64,000 bases of DNA from Halalkalibacter akibai JCM 9157 (lineage in GTDB: Bacteria > Bacillota > Bacilli > Bacillales > Bacillaceae_D): contig NZ_BAUV01000002.1 of NCBI RefSeq assembly GCF_000513135.1, positions 62,001 through 126,000 on the forward strand, given 5' to 3'. Positions 1 to 8,429 of this stretch are shown here, one piece after another. How positions within the stretch are numbered: position 1 is the stretch's first letter; every line of letters starts with the position of its first letter. The position numbers and the translations under genes were made by a program. The notes beneath the pieces were generated by a model, which was not told the origin of the DNA, ran no database searches, and saw only the letters and a program-made list of their open reading frames with translations.

Positions 1-2
1 AA

Positions 3-806
3 CAAGCGGAACAATTAGTAGCTGCTGGTTATAAGGAAATTGTATTAACAGGGATTCATACGGGTGGATATGGAGAAGACCTAAAAGAATATAGTTTAGC
101 TCGCTTGTTAAAAGATTTAGAGCAGGTTGAAGGACTTAAGCGTATTCGTATTTCTTCAATTGAAGCAAGTCAGCTTACAGATGAAGTGATTGAAGTAATT
201 GACCGCTCTGAAAAAGTTGTTCGTCACTTACACATTCCACTTCAATCTGGTTCGAATACGGTCTTAAAACGGATGAGACGCAAATATACGATGGAGTTCT
301 TTGGTGAGCGATTAGATCGTTTAAAAGAAGTGTTACCTGGCCTTGCCGTTACATCTGATGTGATTGTTGGGTTTCCTGGTGAAACGGAAGAAGAATTTCA
401 GGAGACATATGATTTCATTGCTAAACATAAATTTAGTGAGTTACATGTTTTCCCTTATTCAAAGCGGACTGGTACACCTGCTGCTCGGATGGAAGATCAG
501 GTTGCTGAGGAAGTAAAAAATGCACGTGTTCACAGCTTAATAGAGCTATCAAATCAATTAGCAAAAGAGTATGCTTCTAGGTTTGAAGGAGAAGTTCTAG
601 AAATGATTCCTGAAGAGCAAGATAAAGAGAATCAAGGTGTGTATATTGGATACACGGATAATTATCTAAAAGTAAAAGTACAAGCAACAGAAGATATGAT
701 AGGAAAATTAGTTAAGGTGAAGATAACAAAAGCTGGTTATCCGTTTAATACTGGAGAGTTCGTACGCATACTTGATGAACCAGTGAAACAAGTTGTAAAT
801 AGCTAG
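3..806 (+). CDS. mtaB: tRNA t6A37 methylthiotransferase MtaB (3' part; gene begins before the window)
   Basis: The frame is open from base 3, so the 5' end, including the radical-SAM CxxxCxxC cluster, lies outside the window. The visible part begins with [15 protein letters not shown] and continues through [35 protein letters not shown] and [11 protein letters not shown], which are hallmark strings of the MiaB/MtaB methylthiotransferase family. A C-terminal TRAM-like domain follows (about the last 70 residues). The enzyme adds a methylthio group to t6A at position 37 of tRNAs reading ANN codons. In B. subtilis this gene (yqeV) lies just upstream of rpsU-yqeY, matching the wider gene order here. 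A terminator follows directly. Confidence 0.95.
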   Translation, partial: QAEQLVAAGYKEIVLTGIHTGGYGEDLKEYSLARLLKDLEQVEGLKRIRISSIEASQLTDEVIEVIDRSEKVVRHLHIPLQSGSNTVLKRMRRKYTMEFFGERLDRLKEVLPGLAVTSDVIVGFPGETEEEFQETYDFIAKHKFSELHVFPYSKRTGTPAARMEDQVAEEVKNARVHSLIELSNQLAKEYASRFEGEVLEMIPEEQDKENQGVYIGYTDNYLKVKVQATEDMIGKLVKVKITKAGYPFNTGEFVRILDEPVKQVVNS

Positions 807-812
807 AACAAG

Positions 813-855
813 AACATCAAAGGCGCTTTTAAAGAGTGCTTTTGGTGTTTTTTTA
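813..855 (+). terminator. Rho-independent terminator after mtaB
   Basis: An imperfect inverted repeat (aacatcaaaggcgct against agtgcttttggtgtt, with G-U pairs) is followed by seven T residues, just after the mtaB stop codon. Confidence 0.8.
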
Positions 856-975
856 ACGTGGGTGGATGCTGAACAAGCGATTAGAGCAATAATAAGGATA
901 AGCTGTATCTTCTTTTATTTTTATGCTAGGATAAATGAGGTACGTACAACGCTACATATGAGAGGATGTAATAAA

Positions 976-1650
976 ATGACTAAATCTGTTGCAAATCTTA
1001 TTGATCATACAGCTTTAAAAGCTGATACAACGAAAGAACAAATTTTAACCTTATGTGAAGAAGCGAAACAATATCAATTTGCTTCTGTTTGTGTGAATCC
1101 AACTTGGGTAAAGCTTGCAGCTGAACAACTAAAAGATGTGGATGGAGTAGAGGTTTGTACGGTAATTGGCTTCCCACTTGGAGCGAGCACACCAGAAGTT
1201 AAAGCATTTGAGACAAGTAATGCAATTGAAAATGGCGCAACTGAAGTTGATATGGTGATTAATATCGCGGCACTTAAAGATAAAAATGATGTACTCGTTG
1301 AAAGAGATATTCAAGCAGTAGTTGAGGCAGCAAAAGGGGAAGCATTAACAAAAGTAATCATTGAAACAAGTTTATTAACGGATGAAGAAAAAGTAAGAGC
1401 TTGTGAAATAGCAGTTAAAGTGGGTGCAGACTTTGTCAAAACTTCAACTGGTTTTTCAACAGGAGGAGCAACTGTGGAAGATATCACGTTAATGCGAAAA
1501 ACAGTAGGACCAAATGTTGGGGTAAAAGCATCAGGAGGAGTTCGTGATTTAGAAGGTGCTCGTGCAATGGTAGAGGCAGGTGCAACACGCATTGGAGCAA
1601 GTGCAGGTGTGTCAATCGTAAATGGAGAAACTGTTCAGTCAGACTATTAA
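976..1650 (+). CDS. deoC: deoxyribose-phosphate aldolase
   Basis: A 224-residue class I aldolase, the usual length for DeoC, which splits 2-deoxyribose-5-phosphate into glyceraldehyde-3-phosphate and acetaldehyde in deoxynucleoside salvage. The N-terminus reads [27 protein letters not shown] and [10 protein letters not shown] form strands of the TIM barrel, and the Schiff-base lysine is K155 in [10 protein letters not shown]. An open frame continues upstream to 862, but the family start is the ATG at 976, behind a weak AGAGGATG site. It stands alone between two terminators. In B. subtilis deoC (dra) is located elsewhere, so its place beside mtaB differs from that species. Confidence 0.96.
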   Translation: MTKSVANLIDHTALKADTTKEQILTLCEEAKQYQFASVCVNPTWVKLAAEQLKDVDGVEVCTVIGFPLGASTPEVKAFETSNAIENGATEVDMVINIAALKDKNDVLVERDIQAVVEAAKGEALTKVIIETSLLTDEEKVRACEIAVKVGADFVKTSTGFSTGGATVEDITLMRKTVGPNVGVKASGGVRDLEGARAMVEAGATRIGASAGVSIVNGETVQSDY

Positions 1651-1656
1651 AAGGTT

Positions 1657-1693
1657 GTCCCAGATCAAATTTTGATCTGGGACATCTTTTTTT
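1657..1693 (+). terminator. Rho-independent terminator after deoC
   Basis: A perfect 13-bp inverted repeat (gtcccagatcaaa / tttgatctgggac) is followed by a T-rich tract of eight T. It begins six bases after the deoC stop. Confidence 0.92.
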
Positions 1694-1757
1694 TACGCTT
1701 AAAAAGTAGGGTAGGCTGTAGGAATACGGGTACTGATAGCCTTTCCTTCACTAAATG

Positions 1758-3050
1758 CTAGGGAAGCAGATGGCTAGATTCTTCGTGTTGAACTAATGGA
1801 ATAGTAAGAGTGAAGGTTGTTCCTTCACCTAAGCTACTTTTTACGGATAGATGGCCACGCATTGCCTTAATAATACTGAAAGCAACCATTGTTCCAAGTC
1901 CTGTTCCAGTTGTTTTAGTTGAATAGTAGGGAGTTCCTAACCTTCGAACTTGTTCCTCATTCATCCCTATACCAGTGTCAGAGATTATGATATGTGCCAT
2001 GTTTTCATGAGAAGTCAATTTAATGGTTAATTTTCCGTTGGGTGACATTGCTTCGATCCCATTTTTAGCTAAGTTAATGAGAGCTTGGTGCAGCTTTTGC
2101 CGTTCACCAGCAATGAAAACATCATCTGTTTTTTCAAACATAATATCAATATCTCTCATTGTTGCATAAGGAGTAATGACTTTCAAAATATATTGGATTT
2201 CACGATTTAATTCTAATAAATCAATGTTTTCAATGGATGGTTTAGCAAAGGTCAGGTAATCTGAAATAATTTCTTCAGCACGCTCTAACTCTTCGAGAGA
2301 AAGCTTAATATAGAATTCCTTTTTTTCTAATGATATCGTATGATCTTGTAACAACTGTAGAAAACCTTTTGTTACGGTAAGAGGATTTCTAACTTCATGA
2401 GAAATACTCGCAGCGATATCACTAACGACTTTGAGTTTCTCAAGTTCCTTTATTTCACTAAGGACGATGCTTTCTTTTTTTGCTCGTTCAATAAAATTTA
2501 TAAATAGGAACATCGCAATTAATTGTAGAAAATAAAACAAAATAAGTGAAAGCCAGCCATTTACACTTATGTTAACATTGAAAAAATAGAGAACTGTTAA
2601 TAAGCTGATAATGCCGATGAGATTAACTATCAGCGCGAGTGCCAATTTATGATGTAAATTAGTCATTCTTTTGAAGTAAGGAGTCATCAATGATAGGAAG
2701 AGTAACATAAGTGTATATACAATTATGGAAGCATAAAAGCCTTCATCAAGACTGATCATGAACCGGTAAGCAAGAAGTACAGTTAGTAAGACAAGTCCAA
2801 CTCTTCGCCCACCATAAAGTGTGCCAATAATAAATGGGATGAGACGATAATCAAAAAGGAATCCAGGAAAAGGTGACAAGGGGAACGACATGCATAGTAA
2901 GATGGAAACGGCAGAAATAATCCCAATAAAAATAGCATTAGATACTTTACTTATTTTACCTTCTATATACTTATGATAGATGAAGAATAATAGAAATATA
3001 AAAGAGAGGTTTAATAAGAATACTTGTAGGTCAAAGATTAGTTCAGTCAT
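1758..3050 (-). CDS. KinB-like membrane sensor histidine kinase
   Basis: 430 residues. About six hydrophobic segments fill residues 5-190, with an FDYRLIPFIIGTLYGGRRVG stretch typical of 5TM/LytS-like sensors. A HisKA domain follows, with phospho-acceptor H218 in SISHEVRNPLT, then a HATPase domain with NLAKNGIEAM (N box), IIISDTGIGM (G1) and TGTGLG (G2). Domain order, length and the TPYYSTKTTGTGLGT segment resemble B. subtilis KinB, a phosphorelay kinase feeding Spo0F at the start of sporulation. No response regulator is adjacent, which fits an orphan phosphorelay kinase. Other KinB-like paralogues exist in Bacillaceae, so the exact orthology is inferred and no symbol is assigned. Confidence 0.85.
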   Translation of the reverse strand: MTELIFDLQVFLLNLSFIFLLFFIYHKYIEGKISKVSNAIFIGIISAVSILLCMSFPLSPFPGFLFDYRLIPFIIGTLYGGRRVGLVLLTVLLAYRFMISLDEGFYASIIVYTLMLLFLSLMTPYFKRMTNLHHKLALALIVNLIGIISLLTVLYFFNVNISVNGWLSLILFYFLQLIAMFLFINFIERAKKESIVLSEIKELEKLKVVSDIAASISHEVRNPLTVTKGFLQLLQDHTISLEKKEFYIKLSLEELERAEEIISDYLTFAKPSIENIDLLELNREIQYILKVITPYATMRDIDIMFEKTDDVFIAGERQKLHQALINLAKNGIEAMSPNGKLTIKLTSHENMAHIIISDTGIGMNEEQVRRLGTPYYSTKTTGTGLGTMVAFSIIKAMRGHLSVKSSLGEGTTFTLTIPLVQHEESSHLLP

Positions 3051-3303
3051 AATTTCCCTTCTTTTGTCGAATATTTAAAAGAAGAATTCTCTATTGAGAA
3101 AGGAATATCCTTTTTTTGAAAAGACTATTTTGTATACTTTGTTGTTTTTATAGTTTAGTGTAAGATCGGGTTCGTTGCATTGTGCTGCAGCTACTCTATA
3201 TCCCGCAAAAGTTGAGCGATTTCCGCTCCATTCCACTTTGGGCAGTAAACCAAATACATAAGAGATAATCATACAGAGTCTTTTTTGAAAAGTGTTTGTT
3301 ATT
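3051..3303. other. intergenic stretch without a convincing gene
   Basis: About 250 bp upstream of the KinB-like gene on the minus strand. A 65-codon minus-strand open frame (3075-3272) has no ribosome binding site and no recognisable motif. It probably reflects a dispersed intergenic sequence and is not called. The kinase promoter should lie here, but no clear -35/-10 pair was found. Confidence 0.4.
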
Positions 3304-3342
3304 AATAAAAAGAGATGCCTCTGATATTGAGAGACATCTCCT
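3304..3342 (-). terminator. terminator of the small minus-strand gene
   Basis: On the minus strand gagatgtctct ... agaggcatctc forms an 11-bp stem with one mismatch, followed by five T. It starts a few bases after the TAA of the restored reading frame at 3347, which supports that frame being the true gene end. Confidence 0.75.
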
Positions 3343-3346
3343 TCGT

Positions 3347-3702
3347 TTAGTGTAAAGCTATTGTGTAAATGGCTTTTTCTGTTTCGAGTTTGACTCTATC
3401 TCTTTCAGTATATAGGTTGATCTGTCCGAATAAAGGGATCTCGAAAGCATTCTGTGGCAAGTCTTGTGTGCCTTCTGAGCTACGTATAATGCCTTGGCCA
3501 TGCAAAATTAACTCCTGCTCAGGTATATATCATCTATACTGCCATTATTAGATACAATTGAAATATGATTTAGTTCTAGGGTAACTTGATCAGTATCAAA
3601 GATTTGTTGTAAACCAGTTGATACTTCTCCTTTTTGAATGACCAGAGTTTCCCCCTTATGTGATTCCAACCAATTCGATAAGTCTTGAATTTCTTGAGCC
3701 AT
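3347..3702 (-). pseudogene. small hypothetical protein gene with an internal frameshift
   Basis: A strong Shine-Dalgarno (AGAGGAGGTAGAAT then ATG) starts MAQEIQDLSNWLESHK, which runs 58 sensible residues to NNGSIDD and then meets a stop at 3508. Removing one TA from the ATATATA run near 3527 lets the frame continue as IPEQELILHGQGIIRSSEG through QINLYTERDRVKLETE to a TAA at 3347, directly before a terminator. The restored product is 117 residues, soluble and acidic, with no motif I recognise. The break is in a dinucleotide repeat, so it could be a sequencing error, slippage-based switching or decay. The function is unknown. Confidence 0.65.
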
Positions 3703-3789
3703 ATTCTACCTCCTCTAGTTATATACGTACTTTCCCCAGATTAATGTGTATTCATTCCTTTAAACAACAGAAAGAAGGTCAAATAATAG

Positions 3790-3819
3790 TTGACGTTAAC
3801 GTAAACGTAACTGTATGAT
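3790..3819 (+). promoter_or_regulatory. promoter with overlapping MerR/LiuR-type operator
   Basis: TTGACG (3790-3795) and TATGAT (3814-3819) are separated by 18 bp. The sequence TTGACGTTAACGTAAA (3790-3805) is a near palindrome of the ACGTTAACGT type reported for LiuR-like MerR regulators of branched-chain acyl-CoA catabolism. A long spacer with the operator near the -35 fits the MerR mode of action. It is probably autoregulatory and drives the MerR-ACAD pair downstream. Confidence 0.6.
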
Positions 3820-3851
3820 GAATATAATCTTTTTTGTAAGGAGTTATTCAT

Positions 3852-4229
3852 TTGACCTATACCATTTCTGATCTTGCAGATGAATTTGATATTAGCACAA
3901 GAACCATTCGGTTTTATGAAGAAAAAGGATTGTTAACACCAACAAGAACATCCACAGGCCAAAGAGTTTATACCAAGAAAGATCGAACTCGTCTACAGCT
4001 TATCTTACGCGGAAAACGATTTGGTTTTTCGCTAAATGAAATTGCAGAGATGGTTAGCTTGTTTGATTTAGATCGAACTGGAAAAAAGCAATTAGAGAAA
4101 ACACTTCAGTATGGAGAGAGAAAGATTAAAGAATTAACAGAACAAATCGAAGAAATGACAGCGTTACGCGATGAGCTCGAGCAATACCAGGCTAATTTTA
4201 AAGAGCGGTTACAAGGAATAGAGAAGTAA
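3852..4229 (+). CDS. MerR-family transcriptional regulator (LiuR-like)
   Basis: 125 residues with a TTG start eight bases after a TAAGGAG site. The N-terminal winged helix is intact: YTISDLADEFDISTRTIRFYEEKGLLTP with RVYTKKDRTRL as the wing. A coiled-coil dimerisation helix follows (about residues 75-120, KQLEKTLQYGERKIKELTEQ). There is no cysteine-rich metal site, so an organic effector is likely. The regulator lies 30 bp upstream of an acyl-CoA dehydrogenase and behind a LiuR-like palindrome, which suggests that it controls fatty or branched-chain acyl-CoA breakdown. The effector is inferred, not seen. Confidence 0.85.
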   Translation: MTYTISDLADEFDISTRTIRFYEEKGLLTPTRTSTGQRVYTKKDRTRLQLILRGKRFGFSLNEIAEMVSLFDLDRTGKKQLEKTLQYGERKIKELTEQIEEMTALRDELEQYQANFKERLQGIEK

Positions 4230-4259
4230 TTTTAATGAAATTACAAGGAGGAATATGGA

Positions 4260-5936
4260 ATGAATACTTTTACTAATGACCTTAATCTCCAATACCTTTT
4301 AAAACGTTACTTAAAAAATAATTTACATCACTATGCTGTACGTAAATTACCTGAGTTTGCTGATATGTGCTCGCAAATAGACGAACGTGCGAAGGTGACC
4401 GATCGAGACGGGCAACCGAAATTAATCAAGTATGATAAATACGGAGAAGATATTTCCGAAGTATGGGTGAATGAAGGCTATAAACAAACTGTTAAAGATA
4501 CATACAACACAGGCATTGTTGGTTTTATTCATAAGGAGATTCCGGAATTAAAACAAAAAGGAAATTATCCATTTTCCTTTGCTCAAGGTTATTTGCTTTC
4601 TCAAGTTGAACCTGGATTTTACTGTCCAGTTACTCTTACAATGGCCACCGCTTACTTAGTAGATACATATGCAAATGATGAGTTAAAAGCTCAATTTTTG
4701 CCTCATATATTATCAACTGGTGAGACCGAATTATATGAAGGAGCTACTTTTCTAACAGAAAGACAAGGTGGATCAGATGTTGGCGCTAATGAGGTAAAAG
4801 CAGTAAAAATTGACGGGCAGTATCATCTTTATGGTGAAAAATATTTTGCCTCAAACGCTGGTATGTGCGGTGTCGTTGCTGTTCTTGCTCGACTAGAGGA
4901 TGCTCCAAGTGGCACAAAAGGACTAAGTTTATTTCTTATGCCTTGGAAAAAGAGTGATGGGACAAATAACCATTTGCAAATTAGAAGACTGAAAGATAAA
5001 TTAGGCGTACGTGCGGTACCATCTGCTGAAGTCGTGCTTGAAGGGTCAGAGGCCTATTTGATAGGAGAGGCAGATCAAGGTTTTTATTATATGATGGAAG
5101 CTTTAAATTTATCTAGAGTGTGTAATGCAATTGCGTCTGTTGGAATTATGAGAAGGGCTTATAACGAGGCTTGTAATTATACCCAGCATAGAGAAGCATT
5201 TGGGAAAAAGCTCTCTGACTATCCGATGATCAGGGAGACTTTGATGACGCTTAAGGCACGACAGGAAGTCGAGACGAGTGCTTGCTTCCATACTATTGAT
5301 TTATTTGACCGTGTTATCACAAATCCTAGTAATATATCTGTAACAGAGAAAGCCTTAAACCGTTTATATATTGCGTTAGTGAAGATGAGGACTGCCGAAG
5401 AGGCCATCACCTTTTCTCATGAAGCCATCGAATTACACGGTGGCAATGGTTATATTGAAGATTTCGTTACCCCTAGACTTTTAAGAGATGCCCAAGTATT
5501 AACGGTTTGGGAAGGAACAGAAAACATTTTAGGTTTGGAAGTACTACGTTTAATGGAGAAATTTCAAGTCGACCAACTATTTATAAATGAAATGTTGATT
5601 AAATTAAATCAAATATCTACTGAATTTAAAGAACTTGTTAAGCCTGTCAAACTGGCTGTCACTCAATTAACTGAATTATGTCAAAAGGTAAGGTCAGGAT
5701 CAAATCAACTTCAAACCTATCATGCAAAGAAGGTTGCTAATTTGATGACGGATATTTATTTATCTGTAATTGCGCTCGAAGATGCTTTACTAGAACGAGG
5801 AAGGAAAATTGCGATAGCGGAGATCTTTTTGGAAGAATTATGGAGTGATAAAACGTTTAATGATAACCCTGCGACTTTAAAGTATTATGATTATTTACTT
5901 GGATTTGAAATAGGTACAGAGACCGTCTCACAATAA
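4260..5936 (+). CDS. acyl-CoA dehydrogenase, AidB-like subfamily
   Basis: 558 residues, longer than short-chain ACADs (about 380) and in the range of AidB-type flavoproteins. EGATFLTERQGGSDVGANEV (about 155-175) is the FAD/substrate loop typical of this subfamily, IELHGGNGYIEDF and TVWEGTENILGLEVL are its C-terminal FAD-contact signatures, and an extra helical domain follows residue 430. It would oxidise an acyl-CoA at the alpha-beta position using an electron-transfer flavoprotein. Start ATG follows a GGAGGAAT site. It is transcribed with the MerR regulator and ends at a two-way terminator. The true substrate is not visible from sequence. Confidence 0.87.
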   Translation: MNTFTNDLNLQYLLKRYLKNNLHHYAVRKLPEFADMCSQIDERAKVTDRDGQPKLIKYDKYGEDISEVWVNEGYKQTVKDTYNTGIVGFIHKEIPELKQKGNYPFSFAQGYLLSQVEPGFYCPVTLTMATAYLVDTYANDELKAQFLPHILSTGETELYEGATFLTERQGGSDVGANEVKAVKIDGQYHLYGEKYFASNAGMCGVVAVLARLEDAPSGTKGLSLFLMPWKKSDGTNNHLQIRRLKDKLGVRAVPSAEVVLEGSEAYLIGEADQGFYYMMEALNLSRVCNAIASVGIMRRAYNEACNYTQHREAFGKKLSDYPMIRETLMTLKARQEVETSACFHTIDLFDRVITNPSNISVTEKALNRLYIALVKMRTAEEAITFSHEAIELHGGNGYIEDFVTPRLLRDAQVLTVWEGTENILGLEVLRLMEKFQVDQLFINEMLIKLNQISTEFKELVKPVKLAVTQLTELCQKVRSGSNQLQTYHAKKVANLMTDIYLSVIALEDALLERGRKIAIAEIFLEELWSDKTFNDNPATLKYYDYLLGFEIGTETVSQ

Positions 5937-5949
5937 CTACAGGAATGCA

Positions 5950-5995
5950 AAAAGAAAAAACCACTTTGATAGAAATGAAGTGGTTTTTCCTTTAT
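5950..5995. terminator. bidirectional terminator between convergent genes
   Basis: The stem aaaaccactt ... aagtggtttt has T-rich tracts on both strands. It sits between the plus-strand acyl-CoA dehydrogenase and the minus-strand gbsA. Confidence 0.85.
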
Positions 5996-6029
5996 TAACG
6001 TCTATATACATAGATTTGAATTTGACGGT

Positions 6030-7502
6030 TTACACAAACCATCCAACAGGTTGTGGCTTCTTGTTACGGAAAATGTGTTTTACTTCTGTATATTCTTCAA
6101 GTCCAATATGACCAAGCTCACGCCCGAATCCTGATTGTTTGAATCCACCCCAAGGAGCTTGAGCAAAGTAAGGGTGGAAGTCATTAATCCACACTGTGCC
6201 CATTCGTAAACGAGAGGCAACCATCTCTGCTTTTTCGATATCTTTAGACCAAACGGCACCAGCCAATCCATAAATCGTATCATTAGCCTTCGTAATAACT
6301 TCTTCTGTTGTAGAGAATTTTTCTATAGTTAAAATAGGACCGAATACTTCTTCCTGAACAATTCTCATGTCAGATGTACAATCCGTAAAAATAGTAGGTT
6401 CATAGAAAAATCCGTCTTGTAACTCTGGGGCTTCCGGACGCTTACCGCCTAACACAAGTTTTGCGCCTTCTTGTTTCGCAATTTCTACATAGCCTTCAAT
6501 TTTCTCACGATGCTCTGCTGAAATGAGGGGACCACTTTGAGTATCTTCGTCAAAACCATTTCCTAATTTGATTTTTTTAGCTTGTTTTACAACAGCATCG
6601 ACGAACCGATCATGGATGCTTTCTTCGACTAATAAGCGAGAACCAGCAGAGCAAACTTGACCTGCATGGAAAAAGACCGCGTTTAAAGCTTGATCAACAG
6701 CTGTATCAAAGTCAGCATCTGCAAAGATAATATTCGGATTCTTTCCACCTAATTCAAGTGCAATTTTCTTTACATTACTGCTGGCTGCTTGCATAATCTT
6801 CTTTCCAGTCTCAATGCCACCTGTAAATGAGATCAAATCAACATCTAAACTATTAGATAACTCAGCACCTACTGTATGGCCAGGTCCAAGAACAAGATTA
6901 ACTACTCCCTTAGGAACACCTGCTTCTTCCATTAATTCAAATACTTTAATAGTTGTTAGCGGTGTAATTTCACTTGGCTTAGCAATCAAAGTATTACCAG
7001 CAACAAGTGCTGGAGCAAGTTTCCATGAAGCTTGTAAGAGAGGGTAATTCCATGGACTAATTTGTCCACAAACTCCTACAGGTTCTCTTACAACACGACT
7101 TTCTGAATCAGGAATAGGGGATTGAATCACTTCGCCACCATTTTTATCAGCTAACCCTGCAAAGTATTGAAACACATTAGCGATGTCATCCATATCTGCA
7201 TAGCTTTCTATAATCGTCTTCCCTGTGTCTAATGATTCAAGTTTGGCTAGTTCTTCTTTATCACGACGAATCAAGTTAGCGATTGCTTGAACGATCTTGC
7301 CACGCTCAGACGCAGGAGTGGTTGCCCAATCTCCCTTATCGAATGCAGTCCGGGCTGCTTGTATAGCAAGCTTAGAATCTTTTTCATCACCTTCTGTAAC
7401 CGTAGCAATAACTTCTTGATTAAATGGATTAATAATTTCACGCATTTTTCCTGTATGAGATTCAACCCATTGACCATCAATATACATACGCCCAATTGCC
7501 AT
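6030..7502 (-). CDS. gbsA: betaine-aldehyde dehydrogenase
   Basis: 490 residues matching B. subtilis GbsA nearly throughout. It oxidises betaine aldehyde to the osmoprotectant glycine betaine with NAD(P)+. Seen are the substrate/cofactor strings GVCGQISPWNYPLLQASWKL, catalytic E250 in IALELGGKNPN, nucleophile C284 in HAGQVCSAGSR, and the C-terminal MGTVWINDFHPYFAQAPWGG that marks betaine-aldehyde enzymes. The start ATG follows AGAGGAGG. The gene is divergent from gbsR. In B. subtilis gbsA is followed by gbsB (choline dehydrogenase); here it is followed by a terminator, so gbsB is absent from this locus. Confidence 0.97.
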   Translation of the reverse strand: MAIGRMYIDGQWVESHTGKMREIINPFNQEVIATVTEGDEKDSKLAIQAARTAFDKGDWATTPASERGKIVQAIANLIRRDKEELAKLESLDTGKTIIESYADMDDIANVFQYFAGLADKNGGEVIQSPIPDSESRVVREPVGVCGQISPWNYPLLQASWKLAPALVAGNTLIAKPSEITPLTTIKVFELMEEAGVPKGVVNLVLGPGHTVGAELSNSLDVDLISFTGGIETGKKIMQAASSNVKKIALELGGKNPNIIFADADFDTAVDQALNAVFFHAGQVCSAGSRLLVEESIHDRFVDAVVKQAKKIKLGNGFDEDTQSGPLISAEHREKIEGYVEIAKQEGAKLVLGGKRPEAPELQDGFFYEPTIFTDCTSDMRIVQEEVFGPILTIEKFSTTEEVITKANDTIYGLAGAVWSKDIEKAEMVASRLRMGTVWINDFHPYFAQAPWGGFKQSGFGRELGHIGLEEYTEVKHIFRNKKPQPVGWFV

Positions 7503-7566
7503 CTATATTTCCTCCTCTTACCTCGTTAAGTTTGTTAAGAAAAAACTAAACGTTGTTAATGAATTA

Positions 7567-7595
7567 AATTTACCATCATACTAGTAATCTGTCAA
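7567..7595 (-). promoter_or_regulatory. gbsA promoter candidate
   Basis: On the minus strand TTGACA (7590-7595) and TAAATT (7567-7572) are 17 bp apart, about 65 bp upstream of the gbsA start. The gbsR gene is divergent, and a GbsR binding site is expected in this A+T-rich intergenic region (7503-7777), but I could not single one out. Confidence 0.5.
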
Positions 7596-7777
7596 AAATT
7601 TTAGTTGAATTCAAAAAAAATAAATTTATTCTATCCATTGGTAGATCAAGGTTTAAAGCGAAATTATGATAATTATTTGGTATTTTTTTTTGACATATTT
7701 CATTATTTAAGTAACATTAAGTTTATAAAGAAAAAATTTAATAAACAAAATATTTCGTTGGAAGGAGGAAAAACAGG

Positions 7778-8334
7778 ATGAACCAACATGAAGATATGGC
7801 CAAAGCTCTATAAATAAAGCAAAAGATTTAGTTATTGATTCGATTGCTGAAACGATGGATCTATATGGAGTCACTCGAAGTGTAGGTGTTTTATACGGAA
7901 CGATGTATTTTGAAGAAGATATGACATTAGATGGAATGCGTGAGGAACTTGGCATGAGCAAGCCAAGTATGAGCACAGGAGTGAAAAAGCTACAAGACTA
8001 TGACATCGTAAAAAAGACTTTTCAAAGAGGAAGTAGAAAACATACATTTGTTGCTGAAAAAGACTTCTTCCAATTCTTTAATAAGTTCTTCACAAAGAAA
8101 TGGGAACGAGAAGTGAGTATAAATTTAGAGGCTATCAAGCAATCACAAAAAACTCTTAAGGAAATTATAGATTCTAATCATGTCTCGACAAAAAAGAAAA
8201 AAGAAGCGTTAGAAGTATACGATCTATTAGAATCCTCTAAACCTTACTATTACTGGTTATCTTCTCTAGTTAATGGAATAAGAAGTGGGGAAATATTCAA
8301 CTCTTTCCCCATTCCGGAAAAAGACGAGCAGTAG
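7778..8334 (+). CDS. gbsR: GbsR, choline-responsive repressor (apparent frameshift near the N-terminus)
   Basis: From residue 27 of the restored product the sequence aligns with B. subtilis GbsR: MDLYGVTRSVGVLYGTMYF, MSKPSMSTGVKKL (recognition helix of a MarR-like winged helix) and GEIFNSFP at the C-terminus. A good AAGGAGG site with 9-bp spacing leads to the ATG at 7778, but that frame stops after 11 codons (MNQHEDMAKAL). Adding one T in the GCTCT run near 7807 gives MNQHEDMAKASINKAKDLV and a 184-residue protein, close to the family length of about 180. Without correction only an internal ATG at 7855 (159 residues) could be used. GbsR represses choline uptake and gbs genes and senses choline. 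Confidence 0.85.
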
Positions 8335-8429
8335 TGATATAAACGTCAAGCTGAAGAATATTATTTCAGGGAGACGTCTGTCTTATATAGAGGTCTGAAA
8401 ATTCTTATTATTTAAGGAGAGTGATATAG

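Noticed and set aside
3075-3272. 65-codon minus-strand open frame upstream of the KinB-like gene
   Set aside because: No ribosome binding site, no recognisable motif, and composition typical of intergenic sequence.
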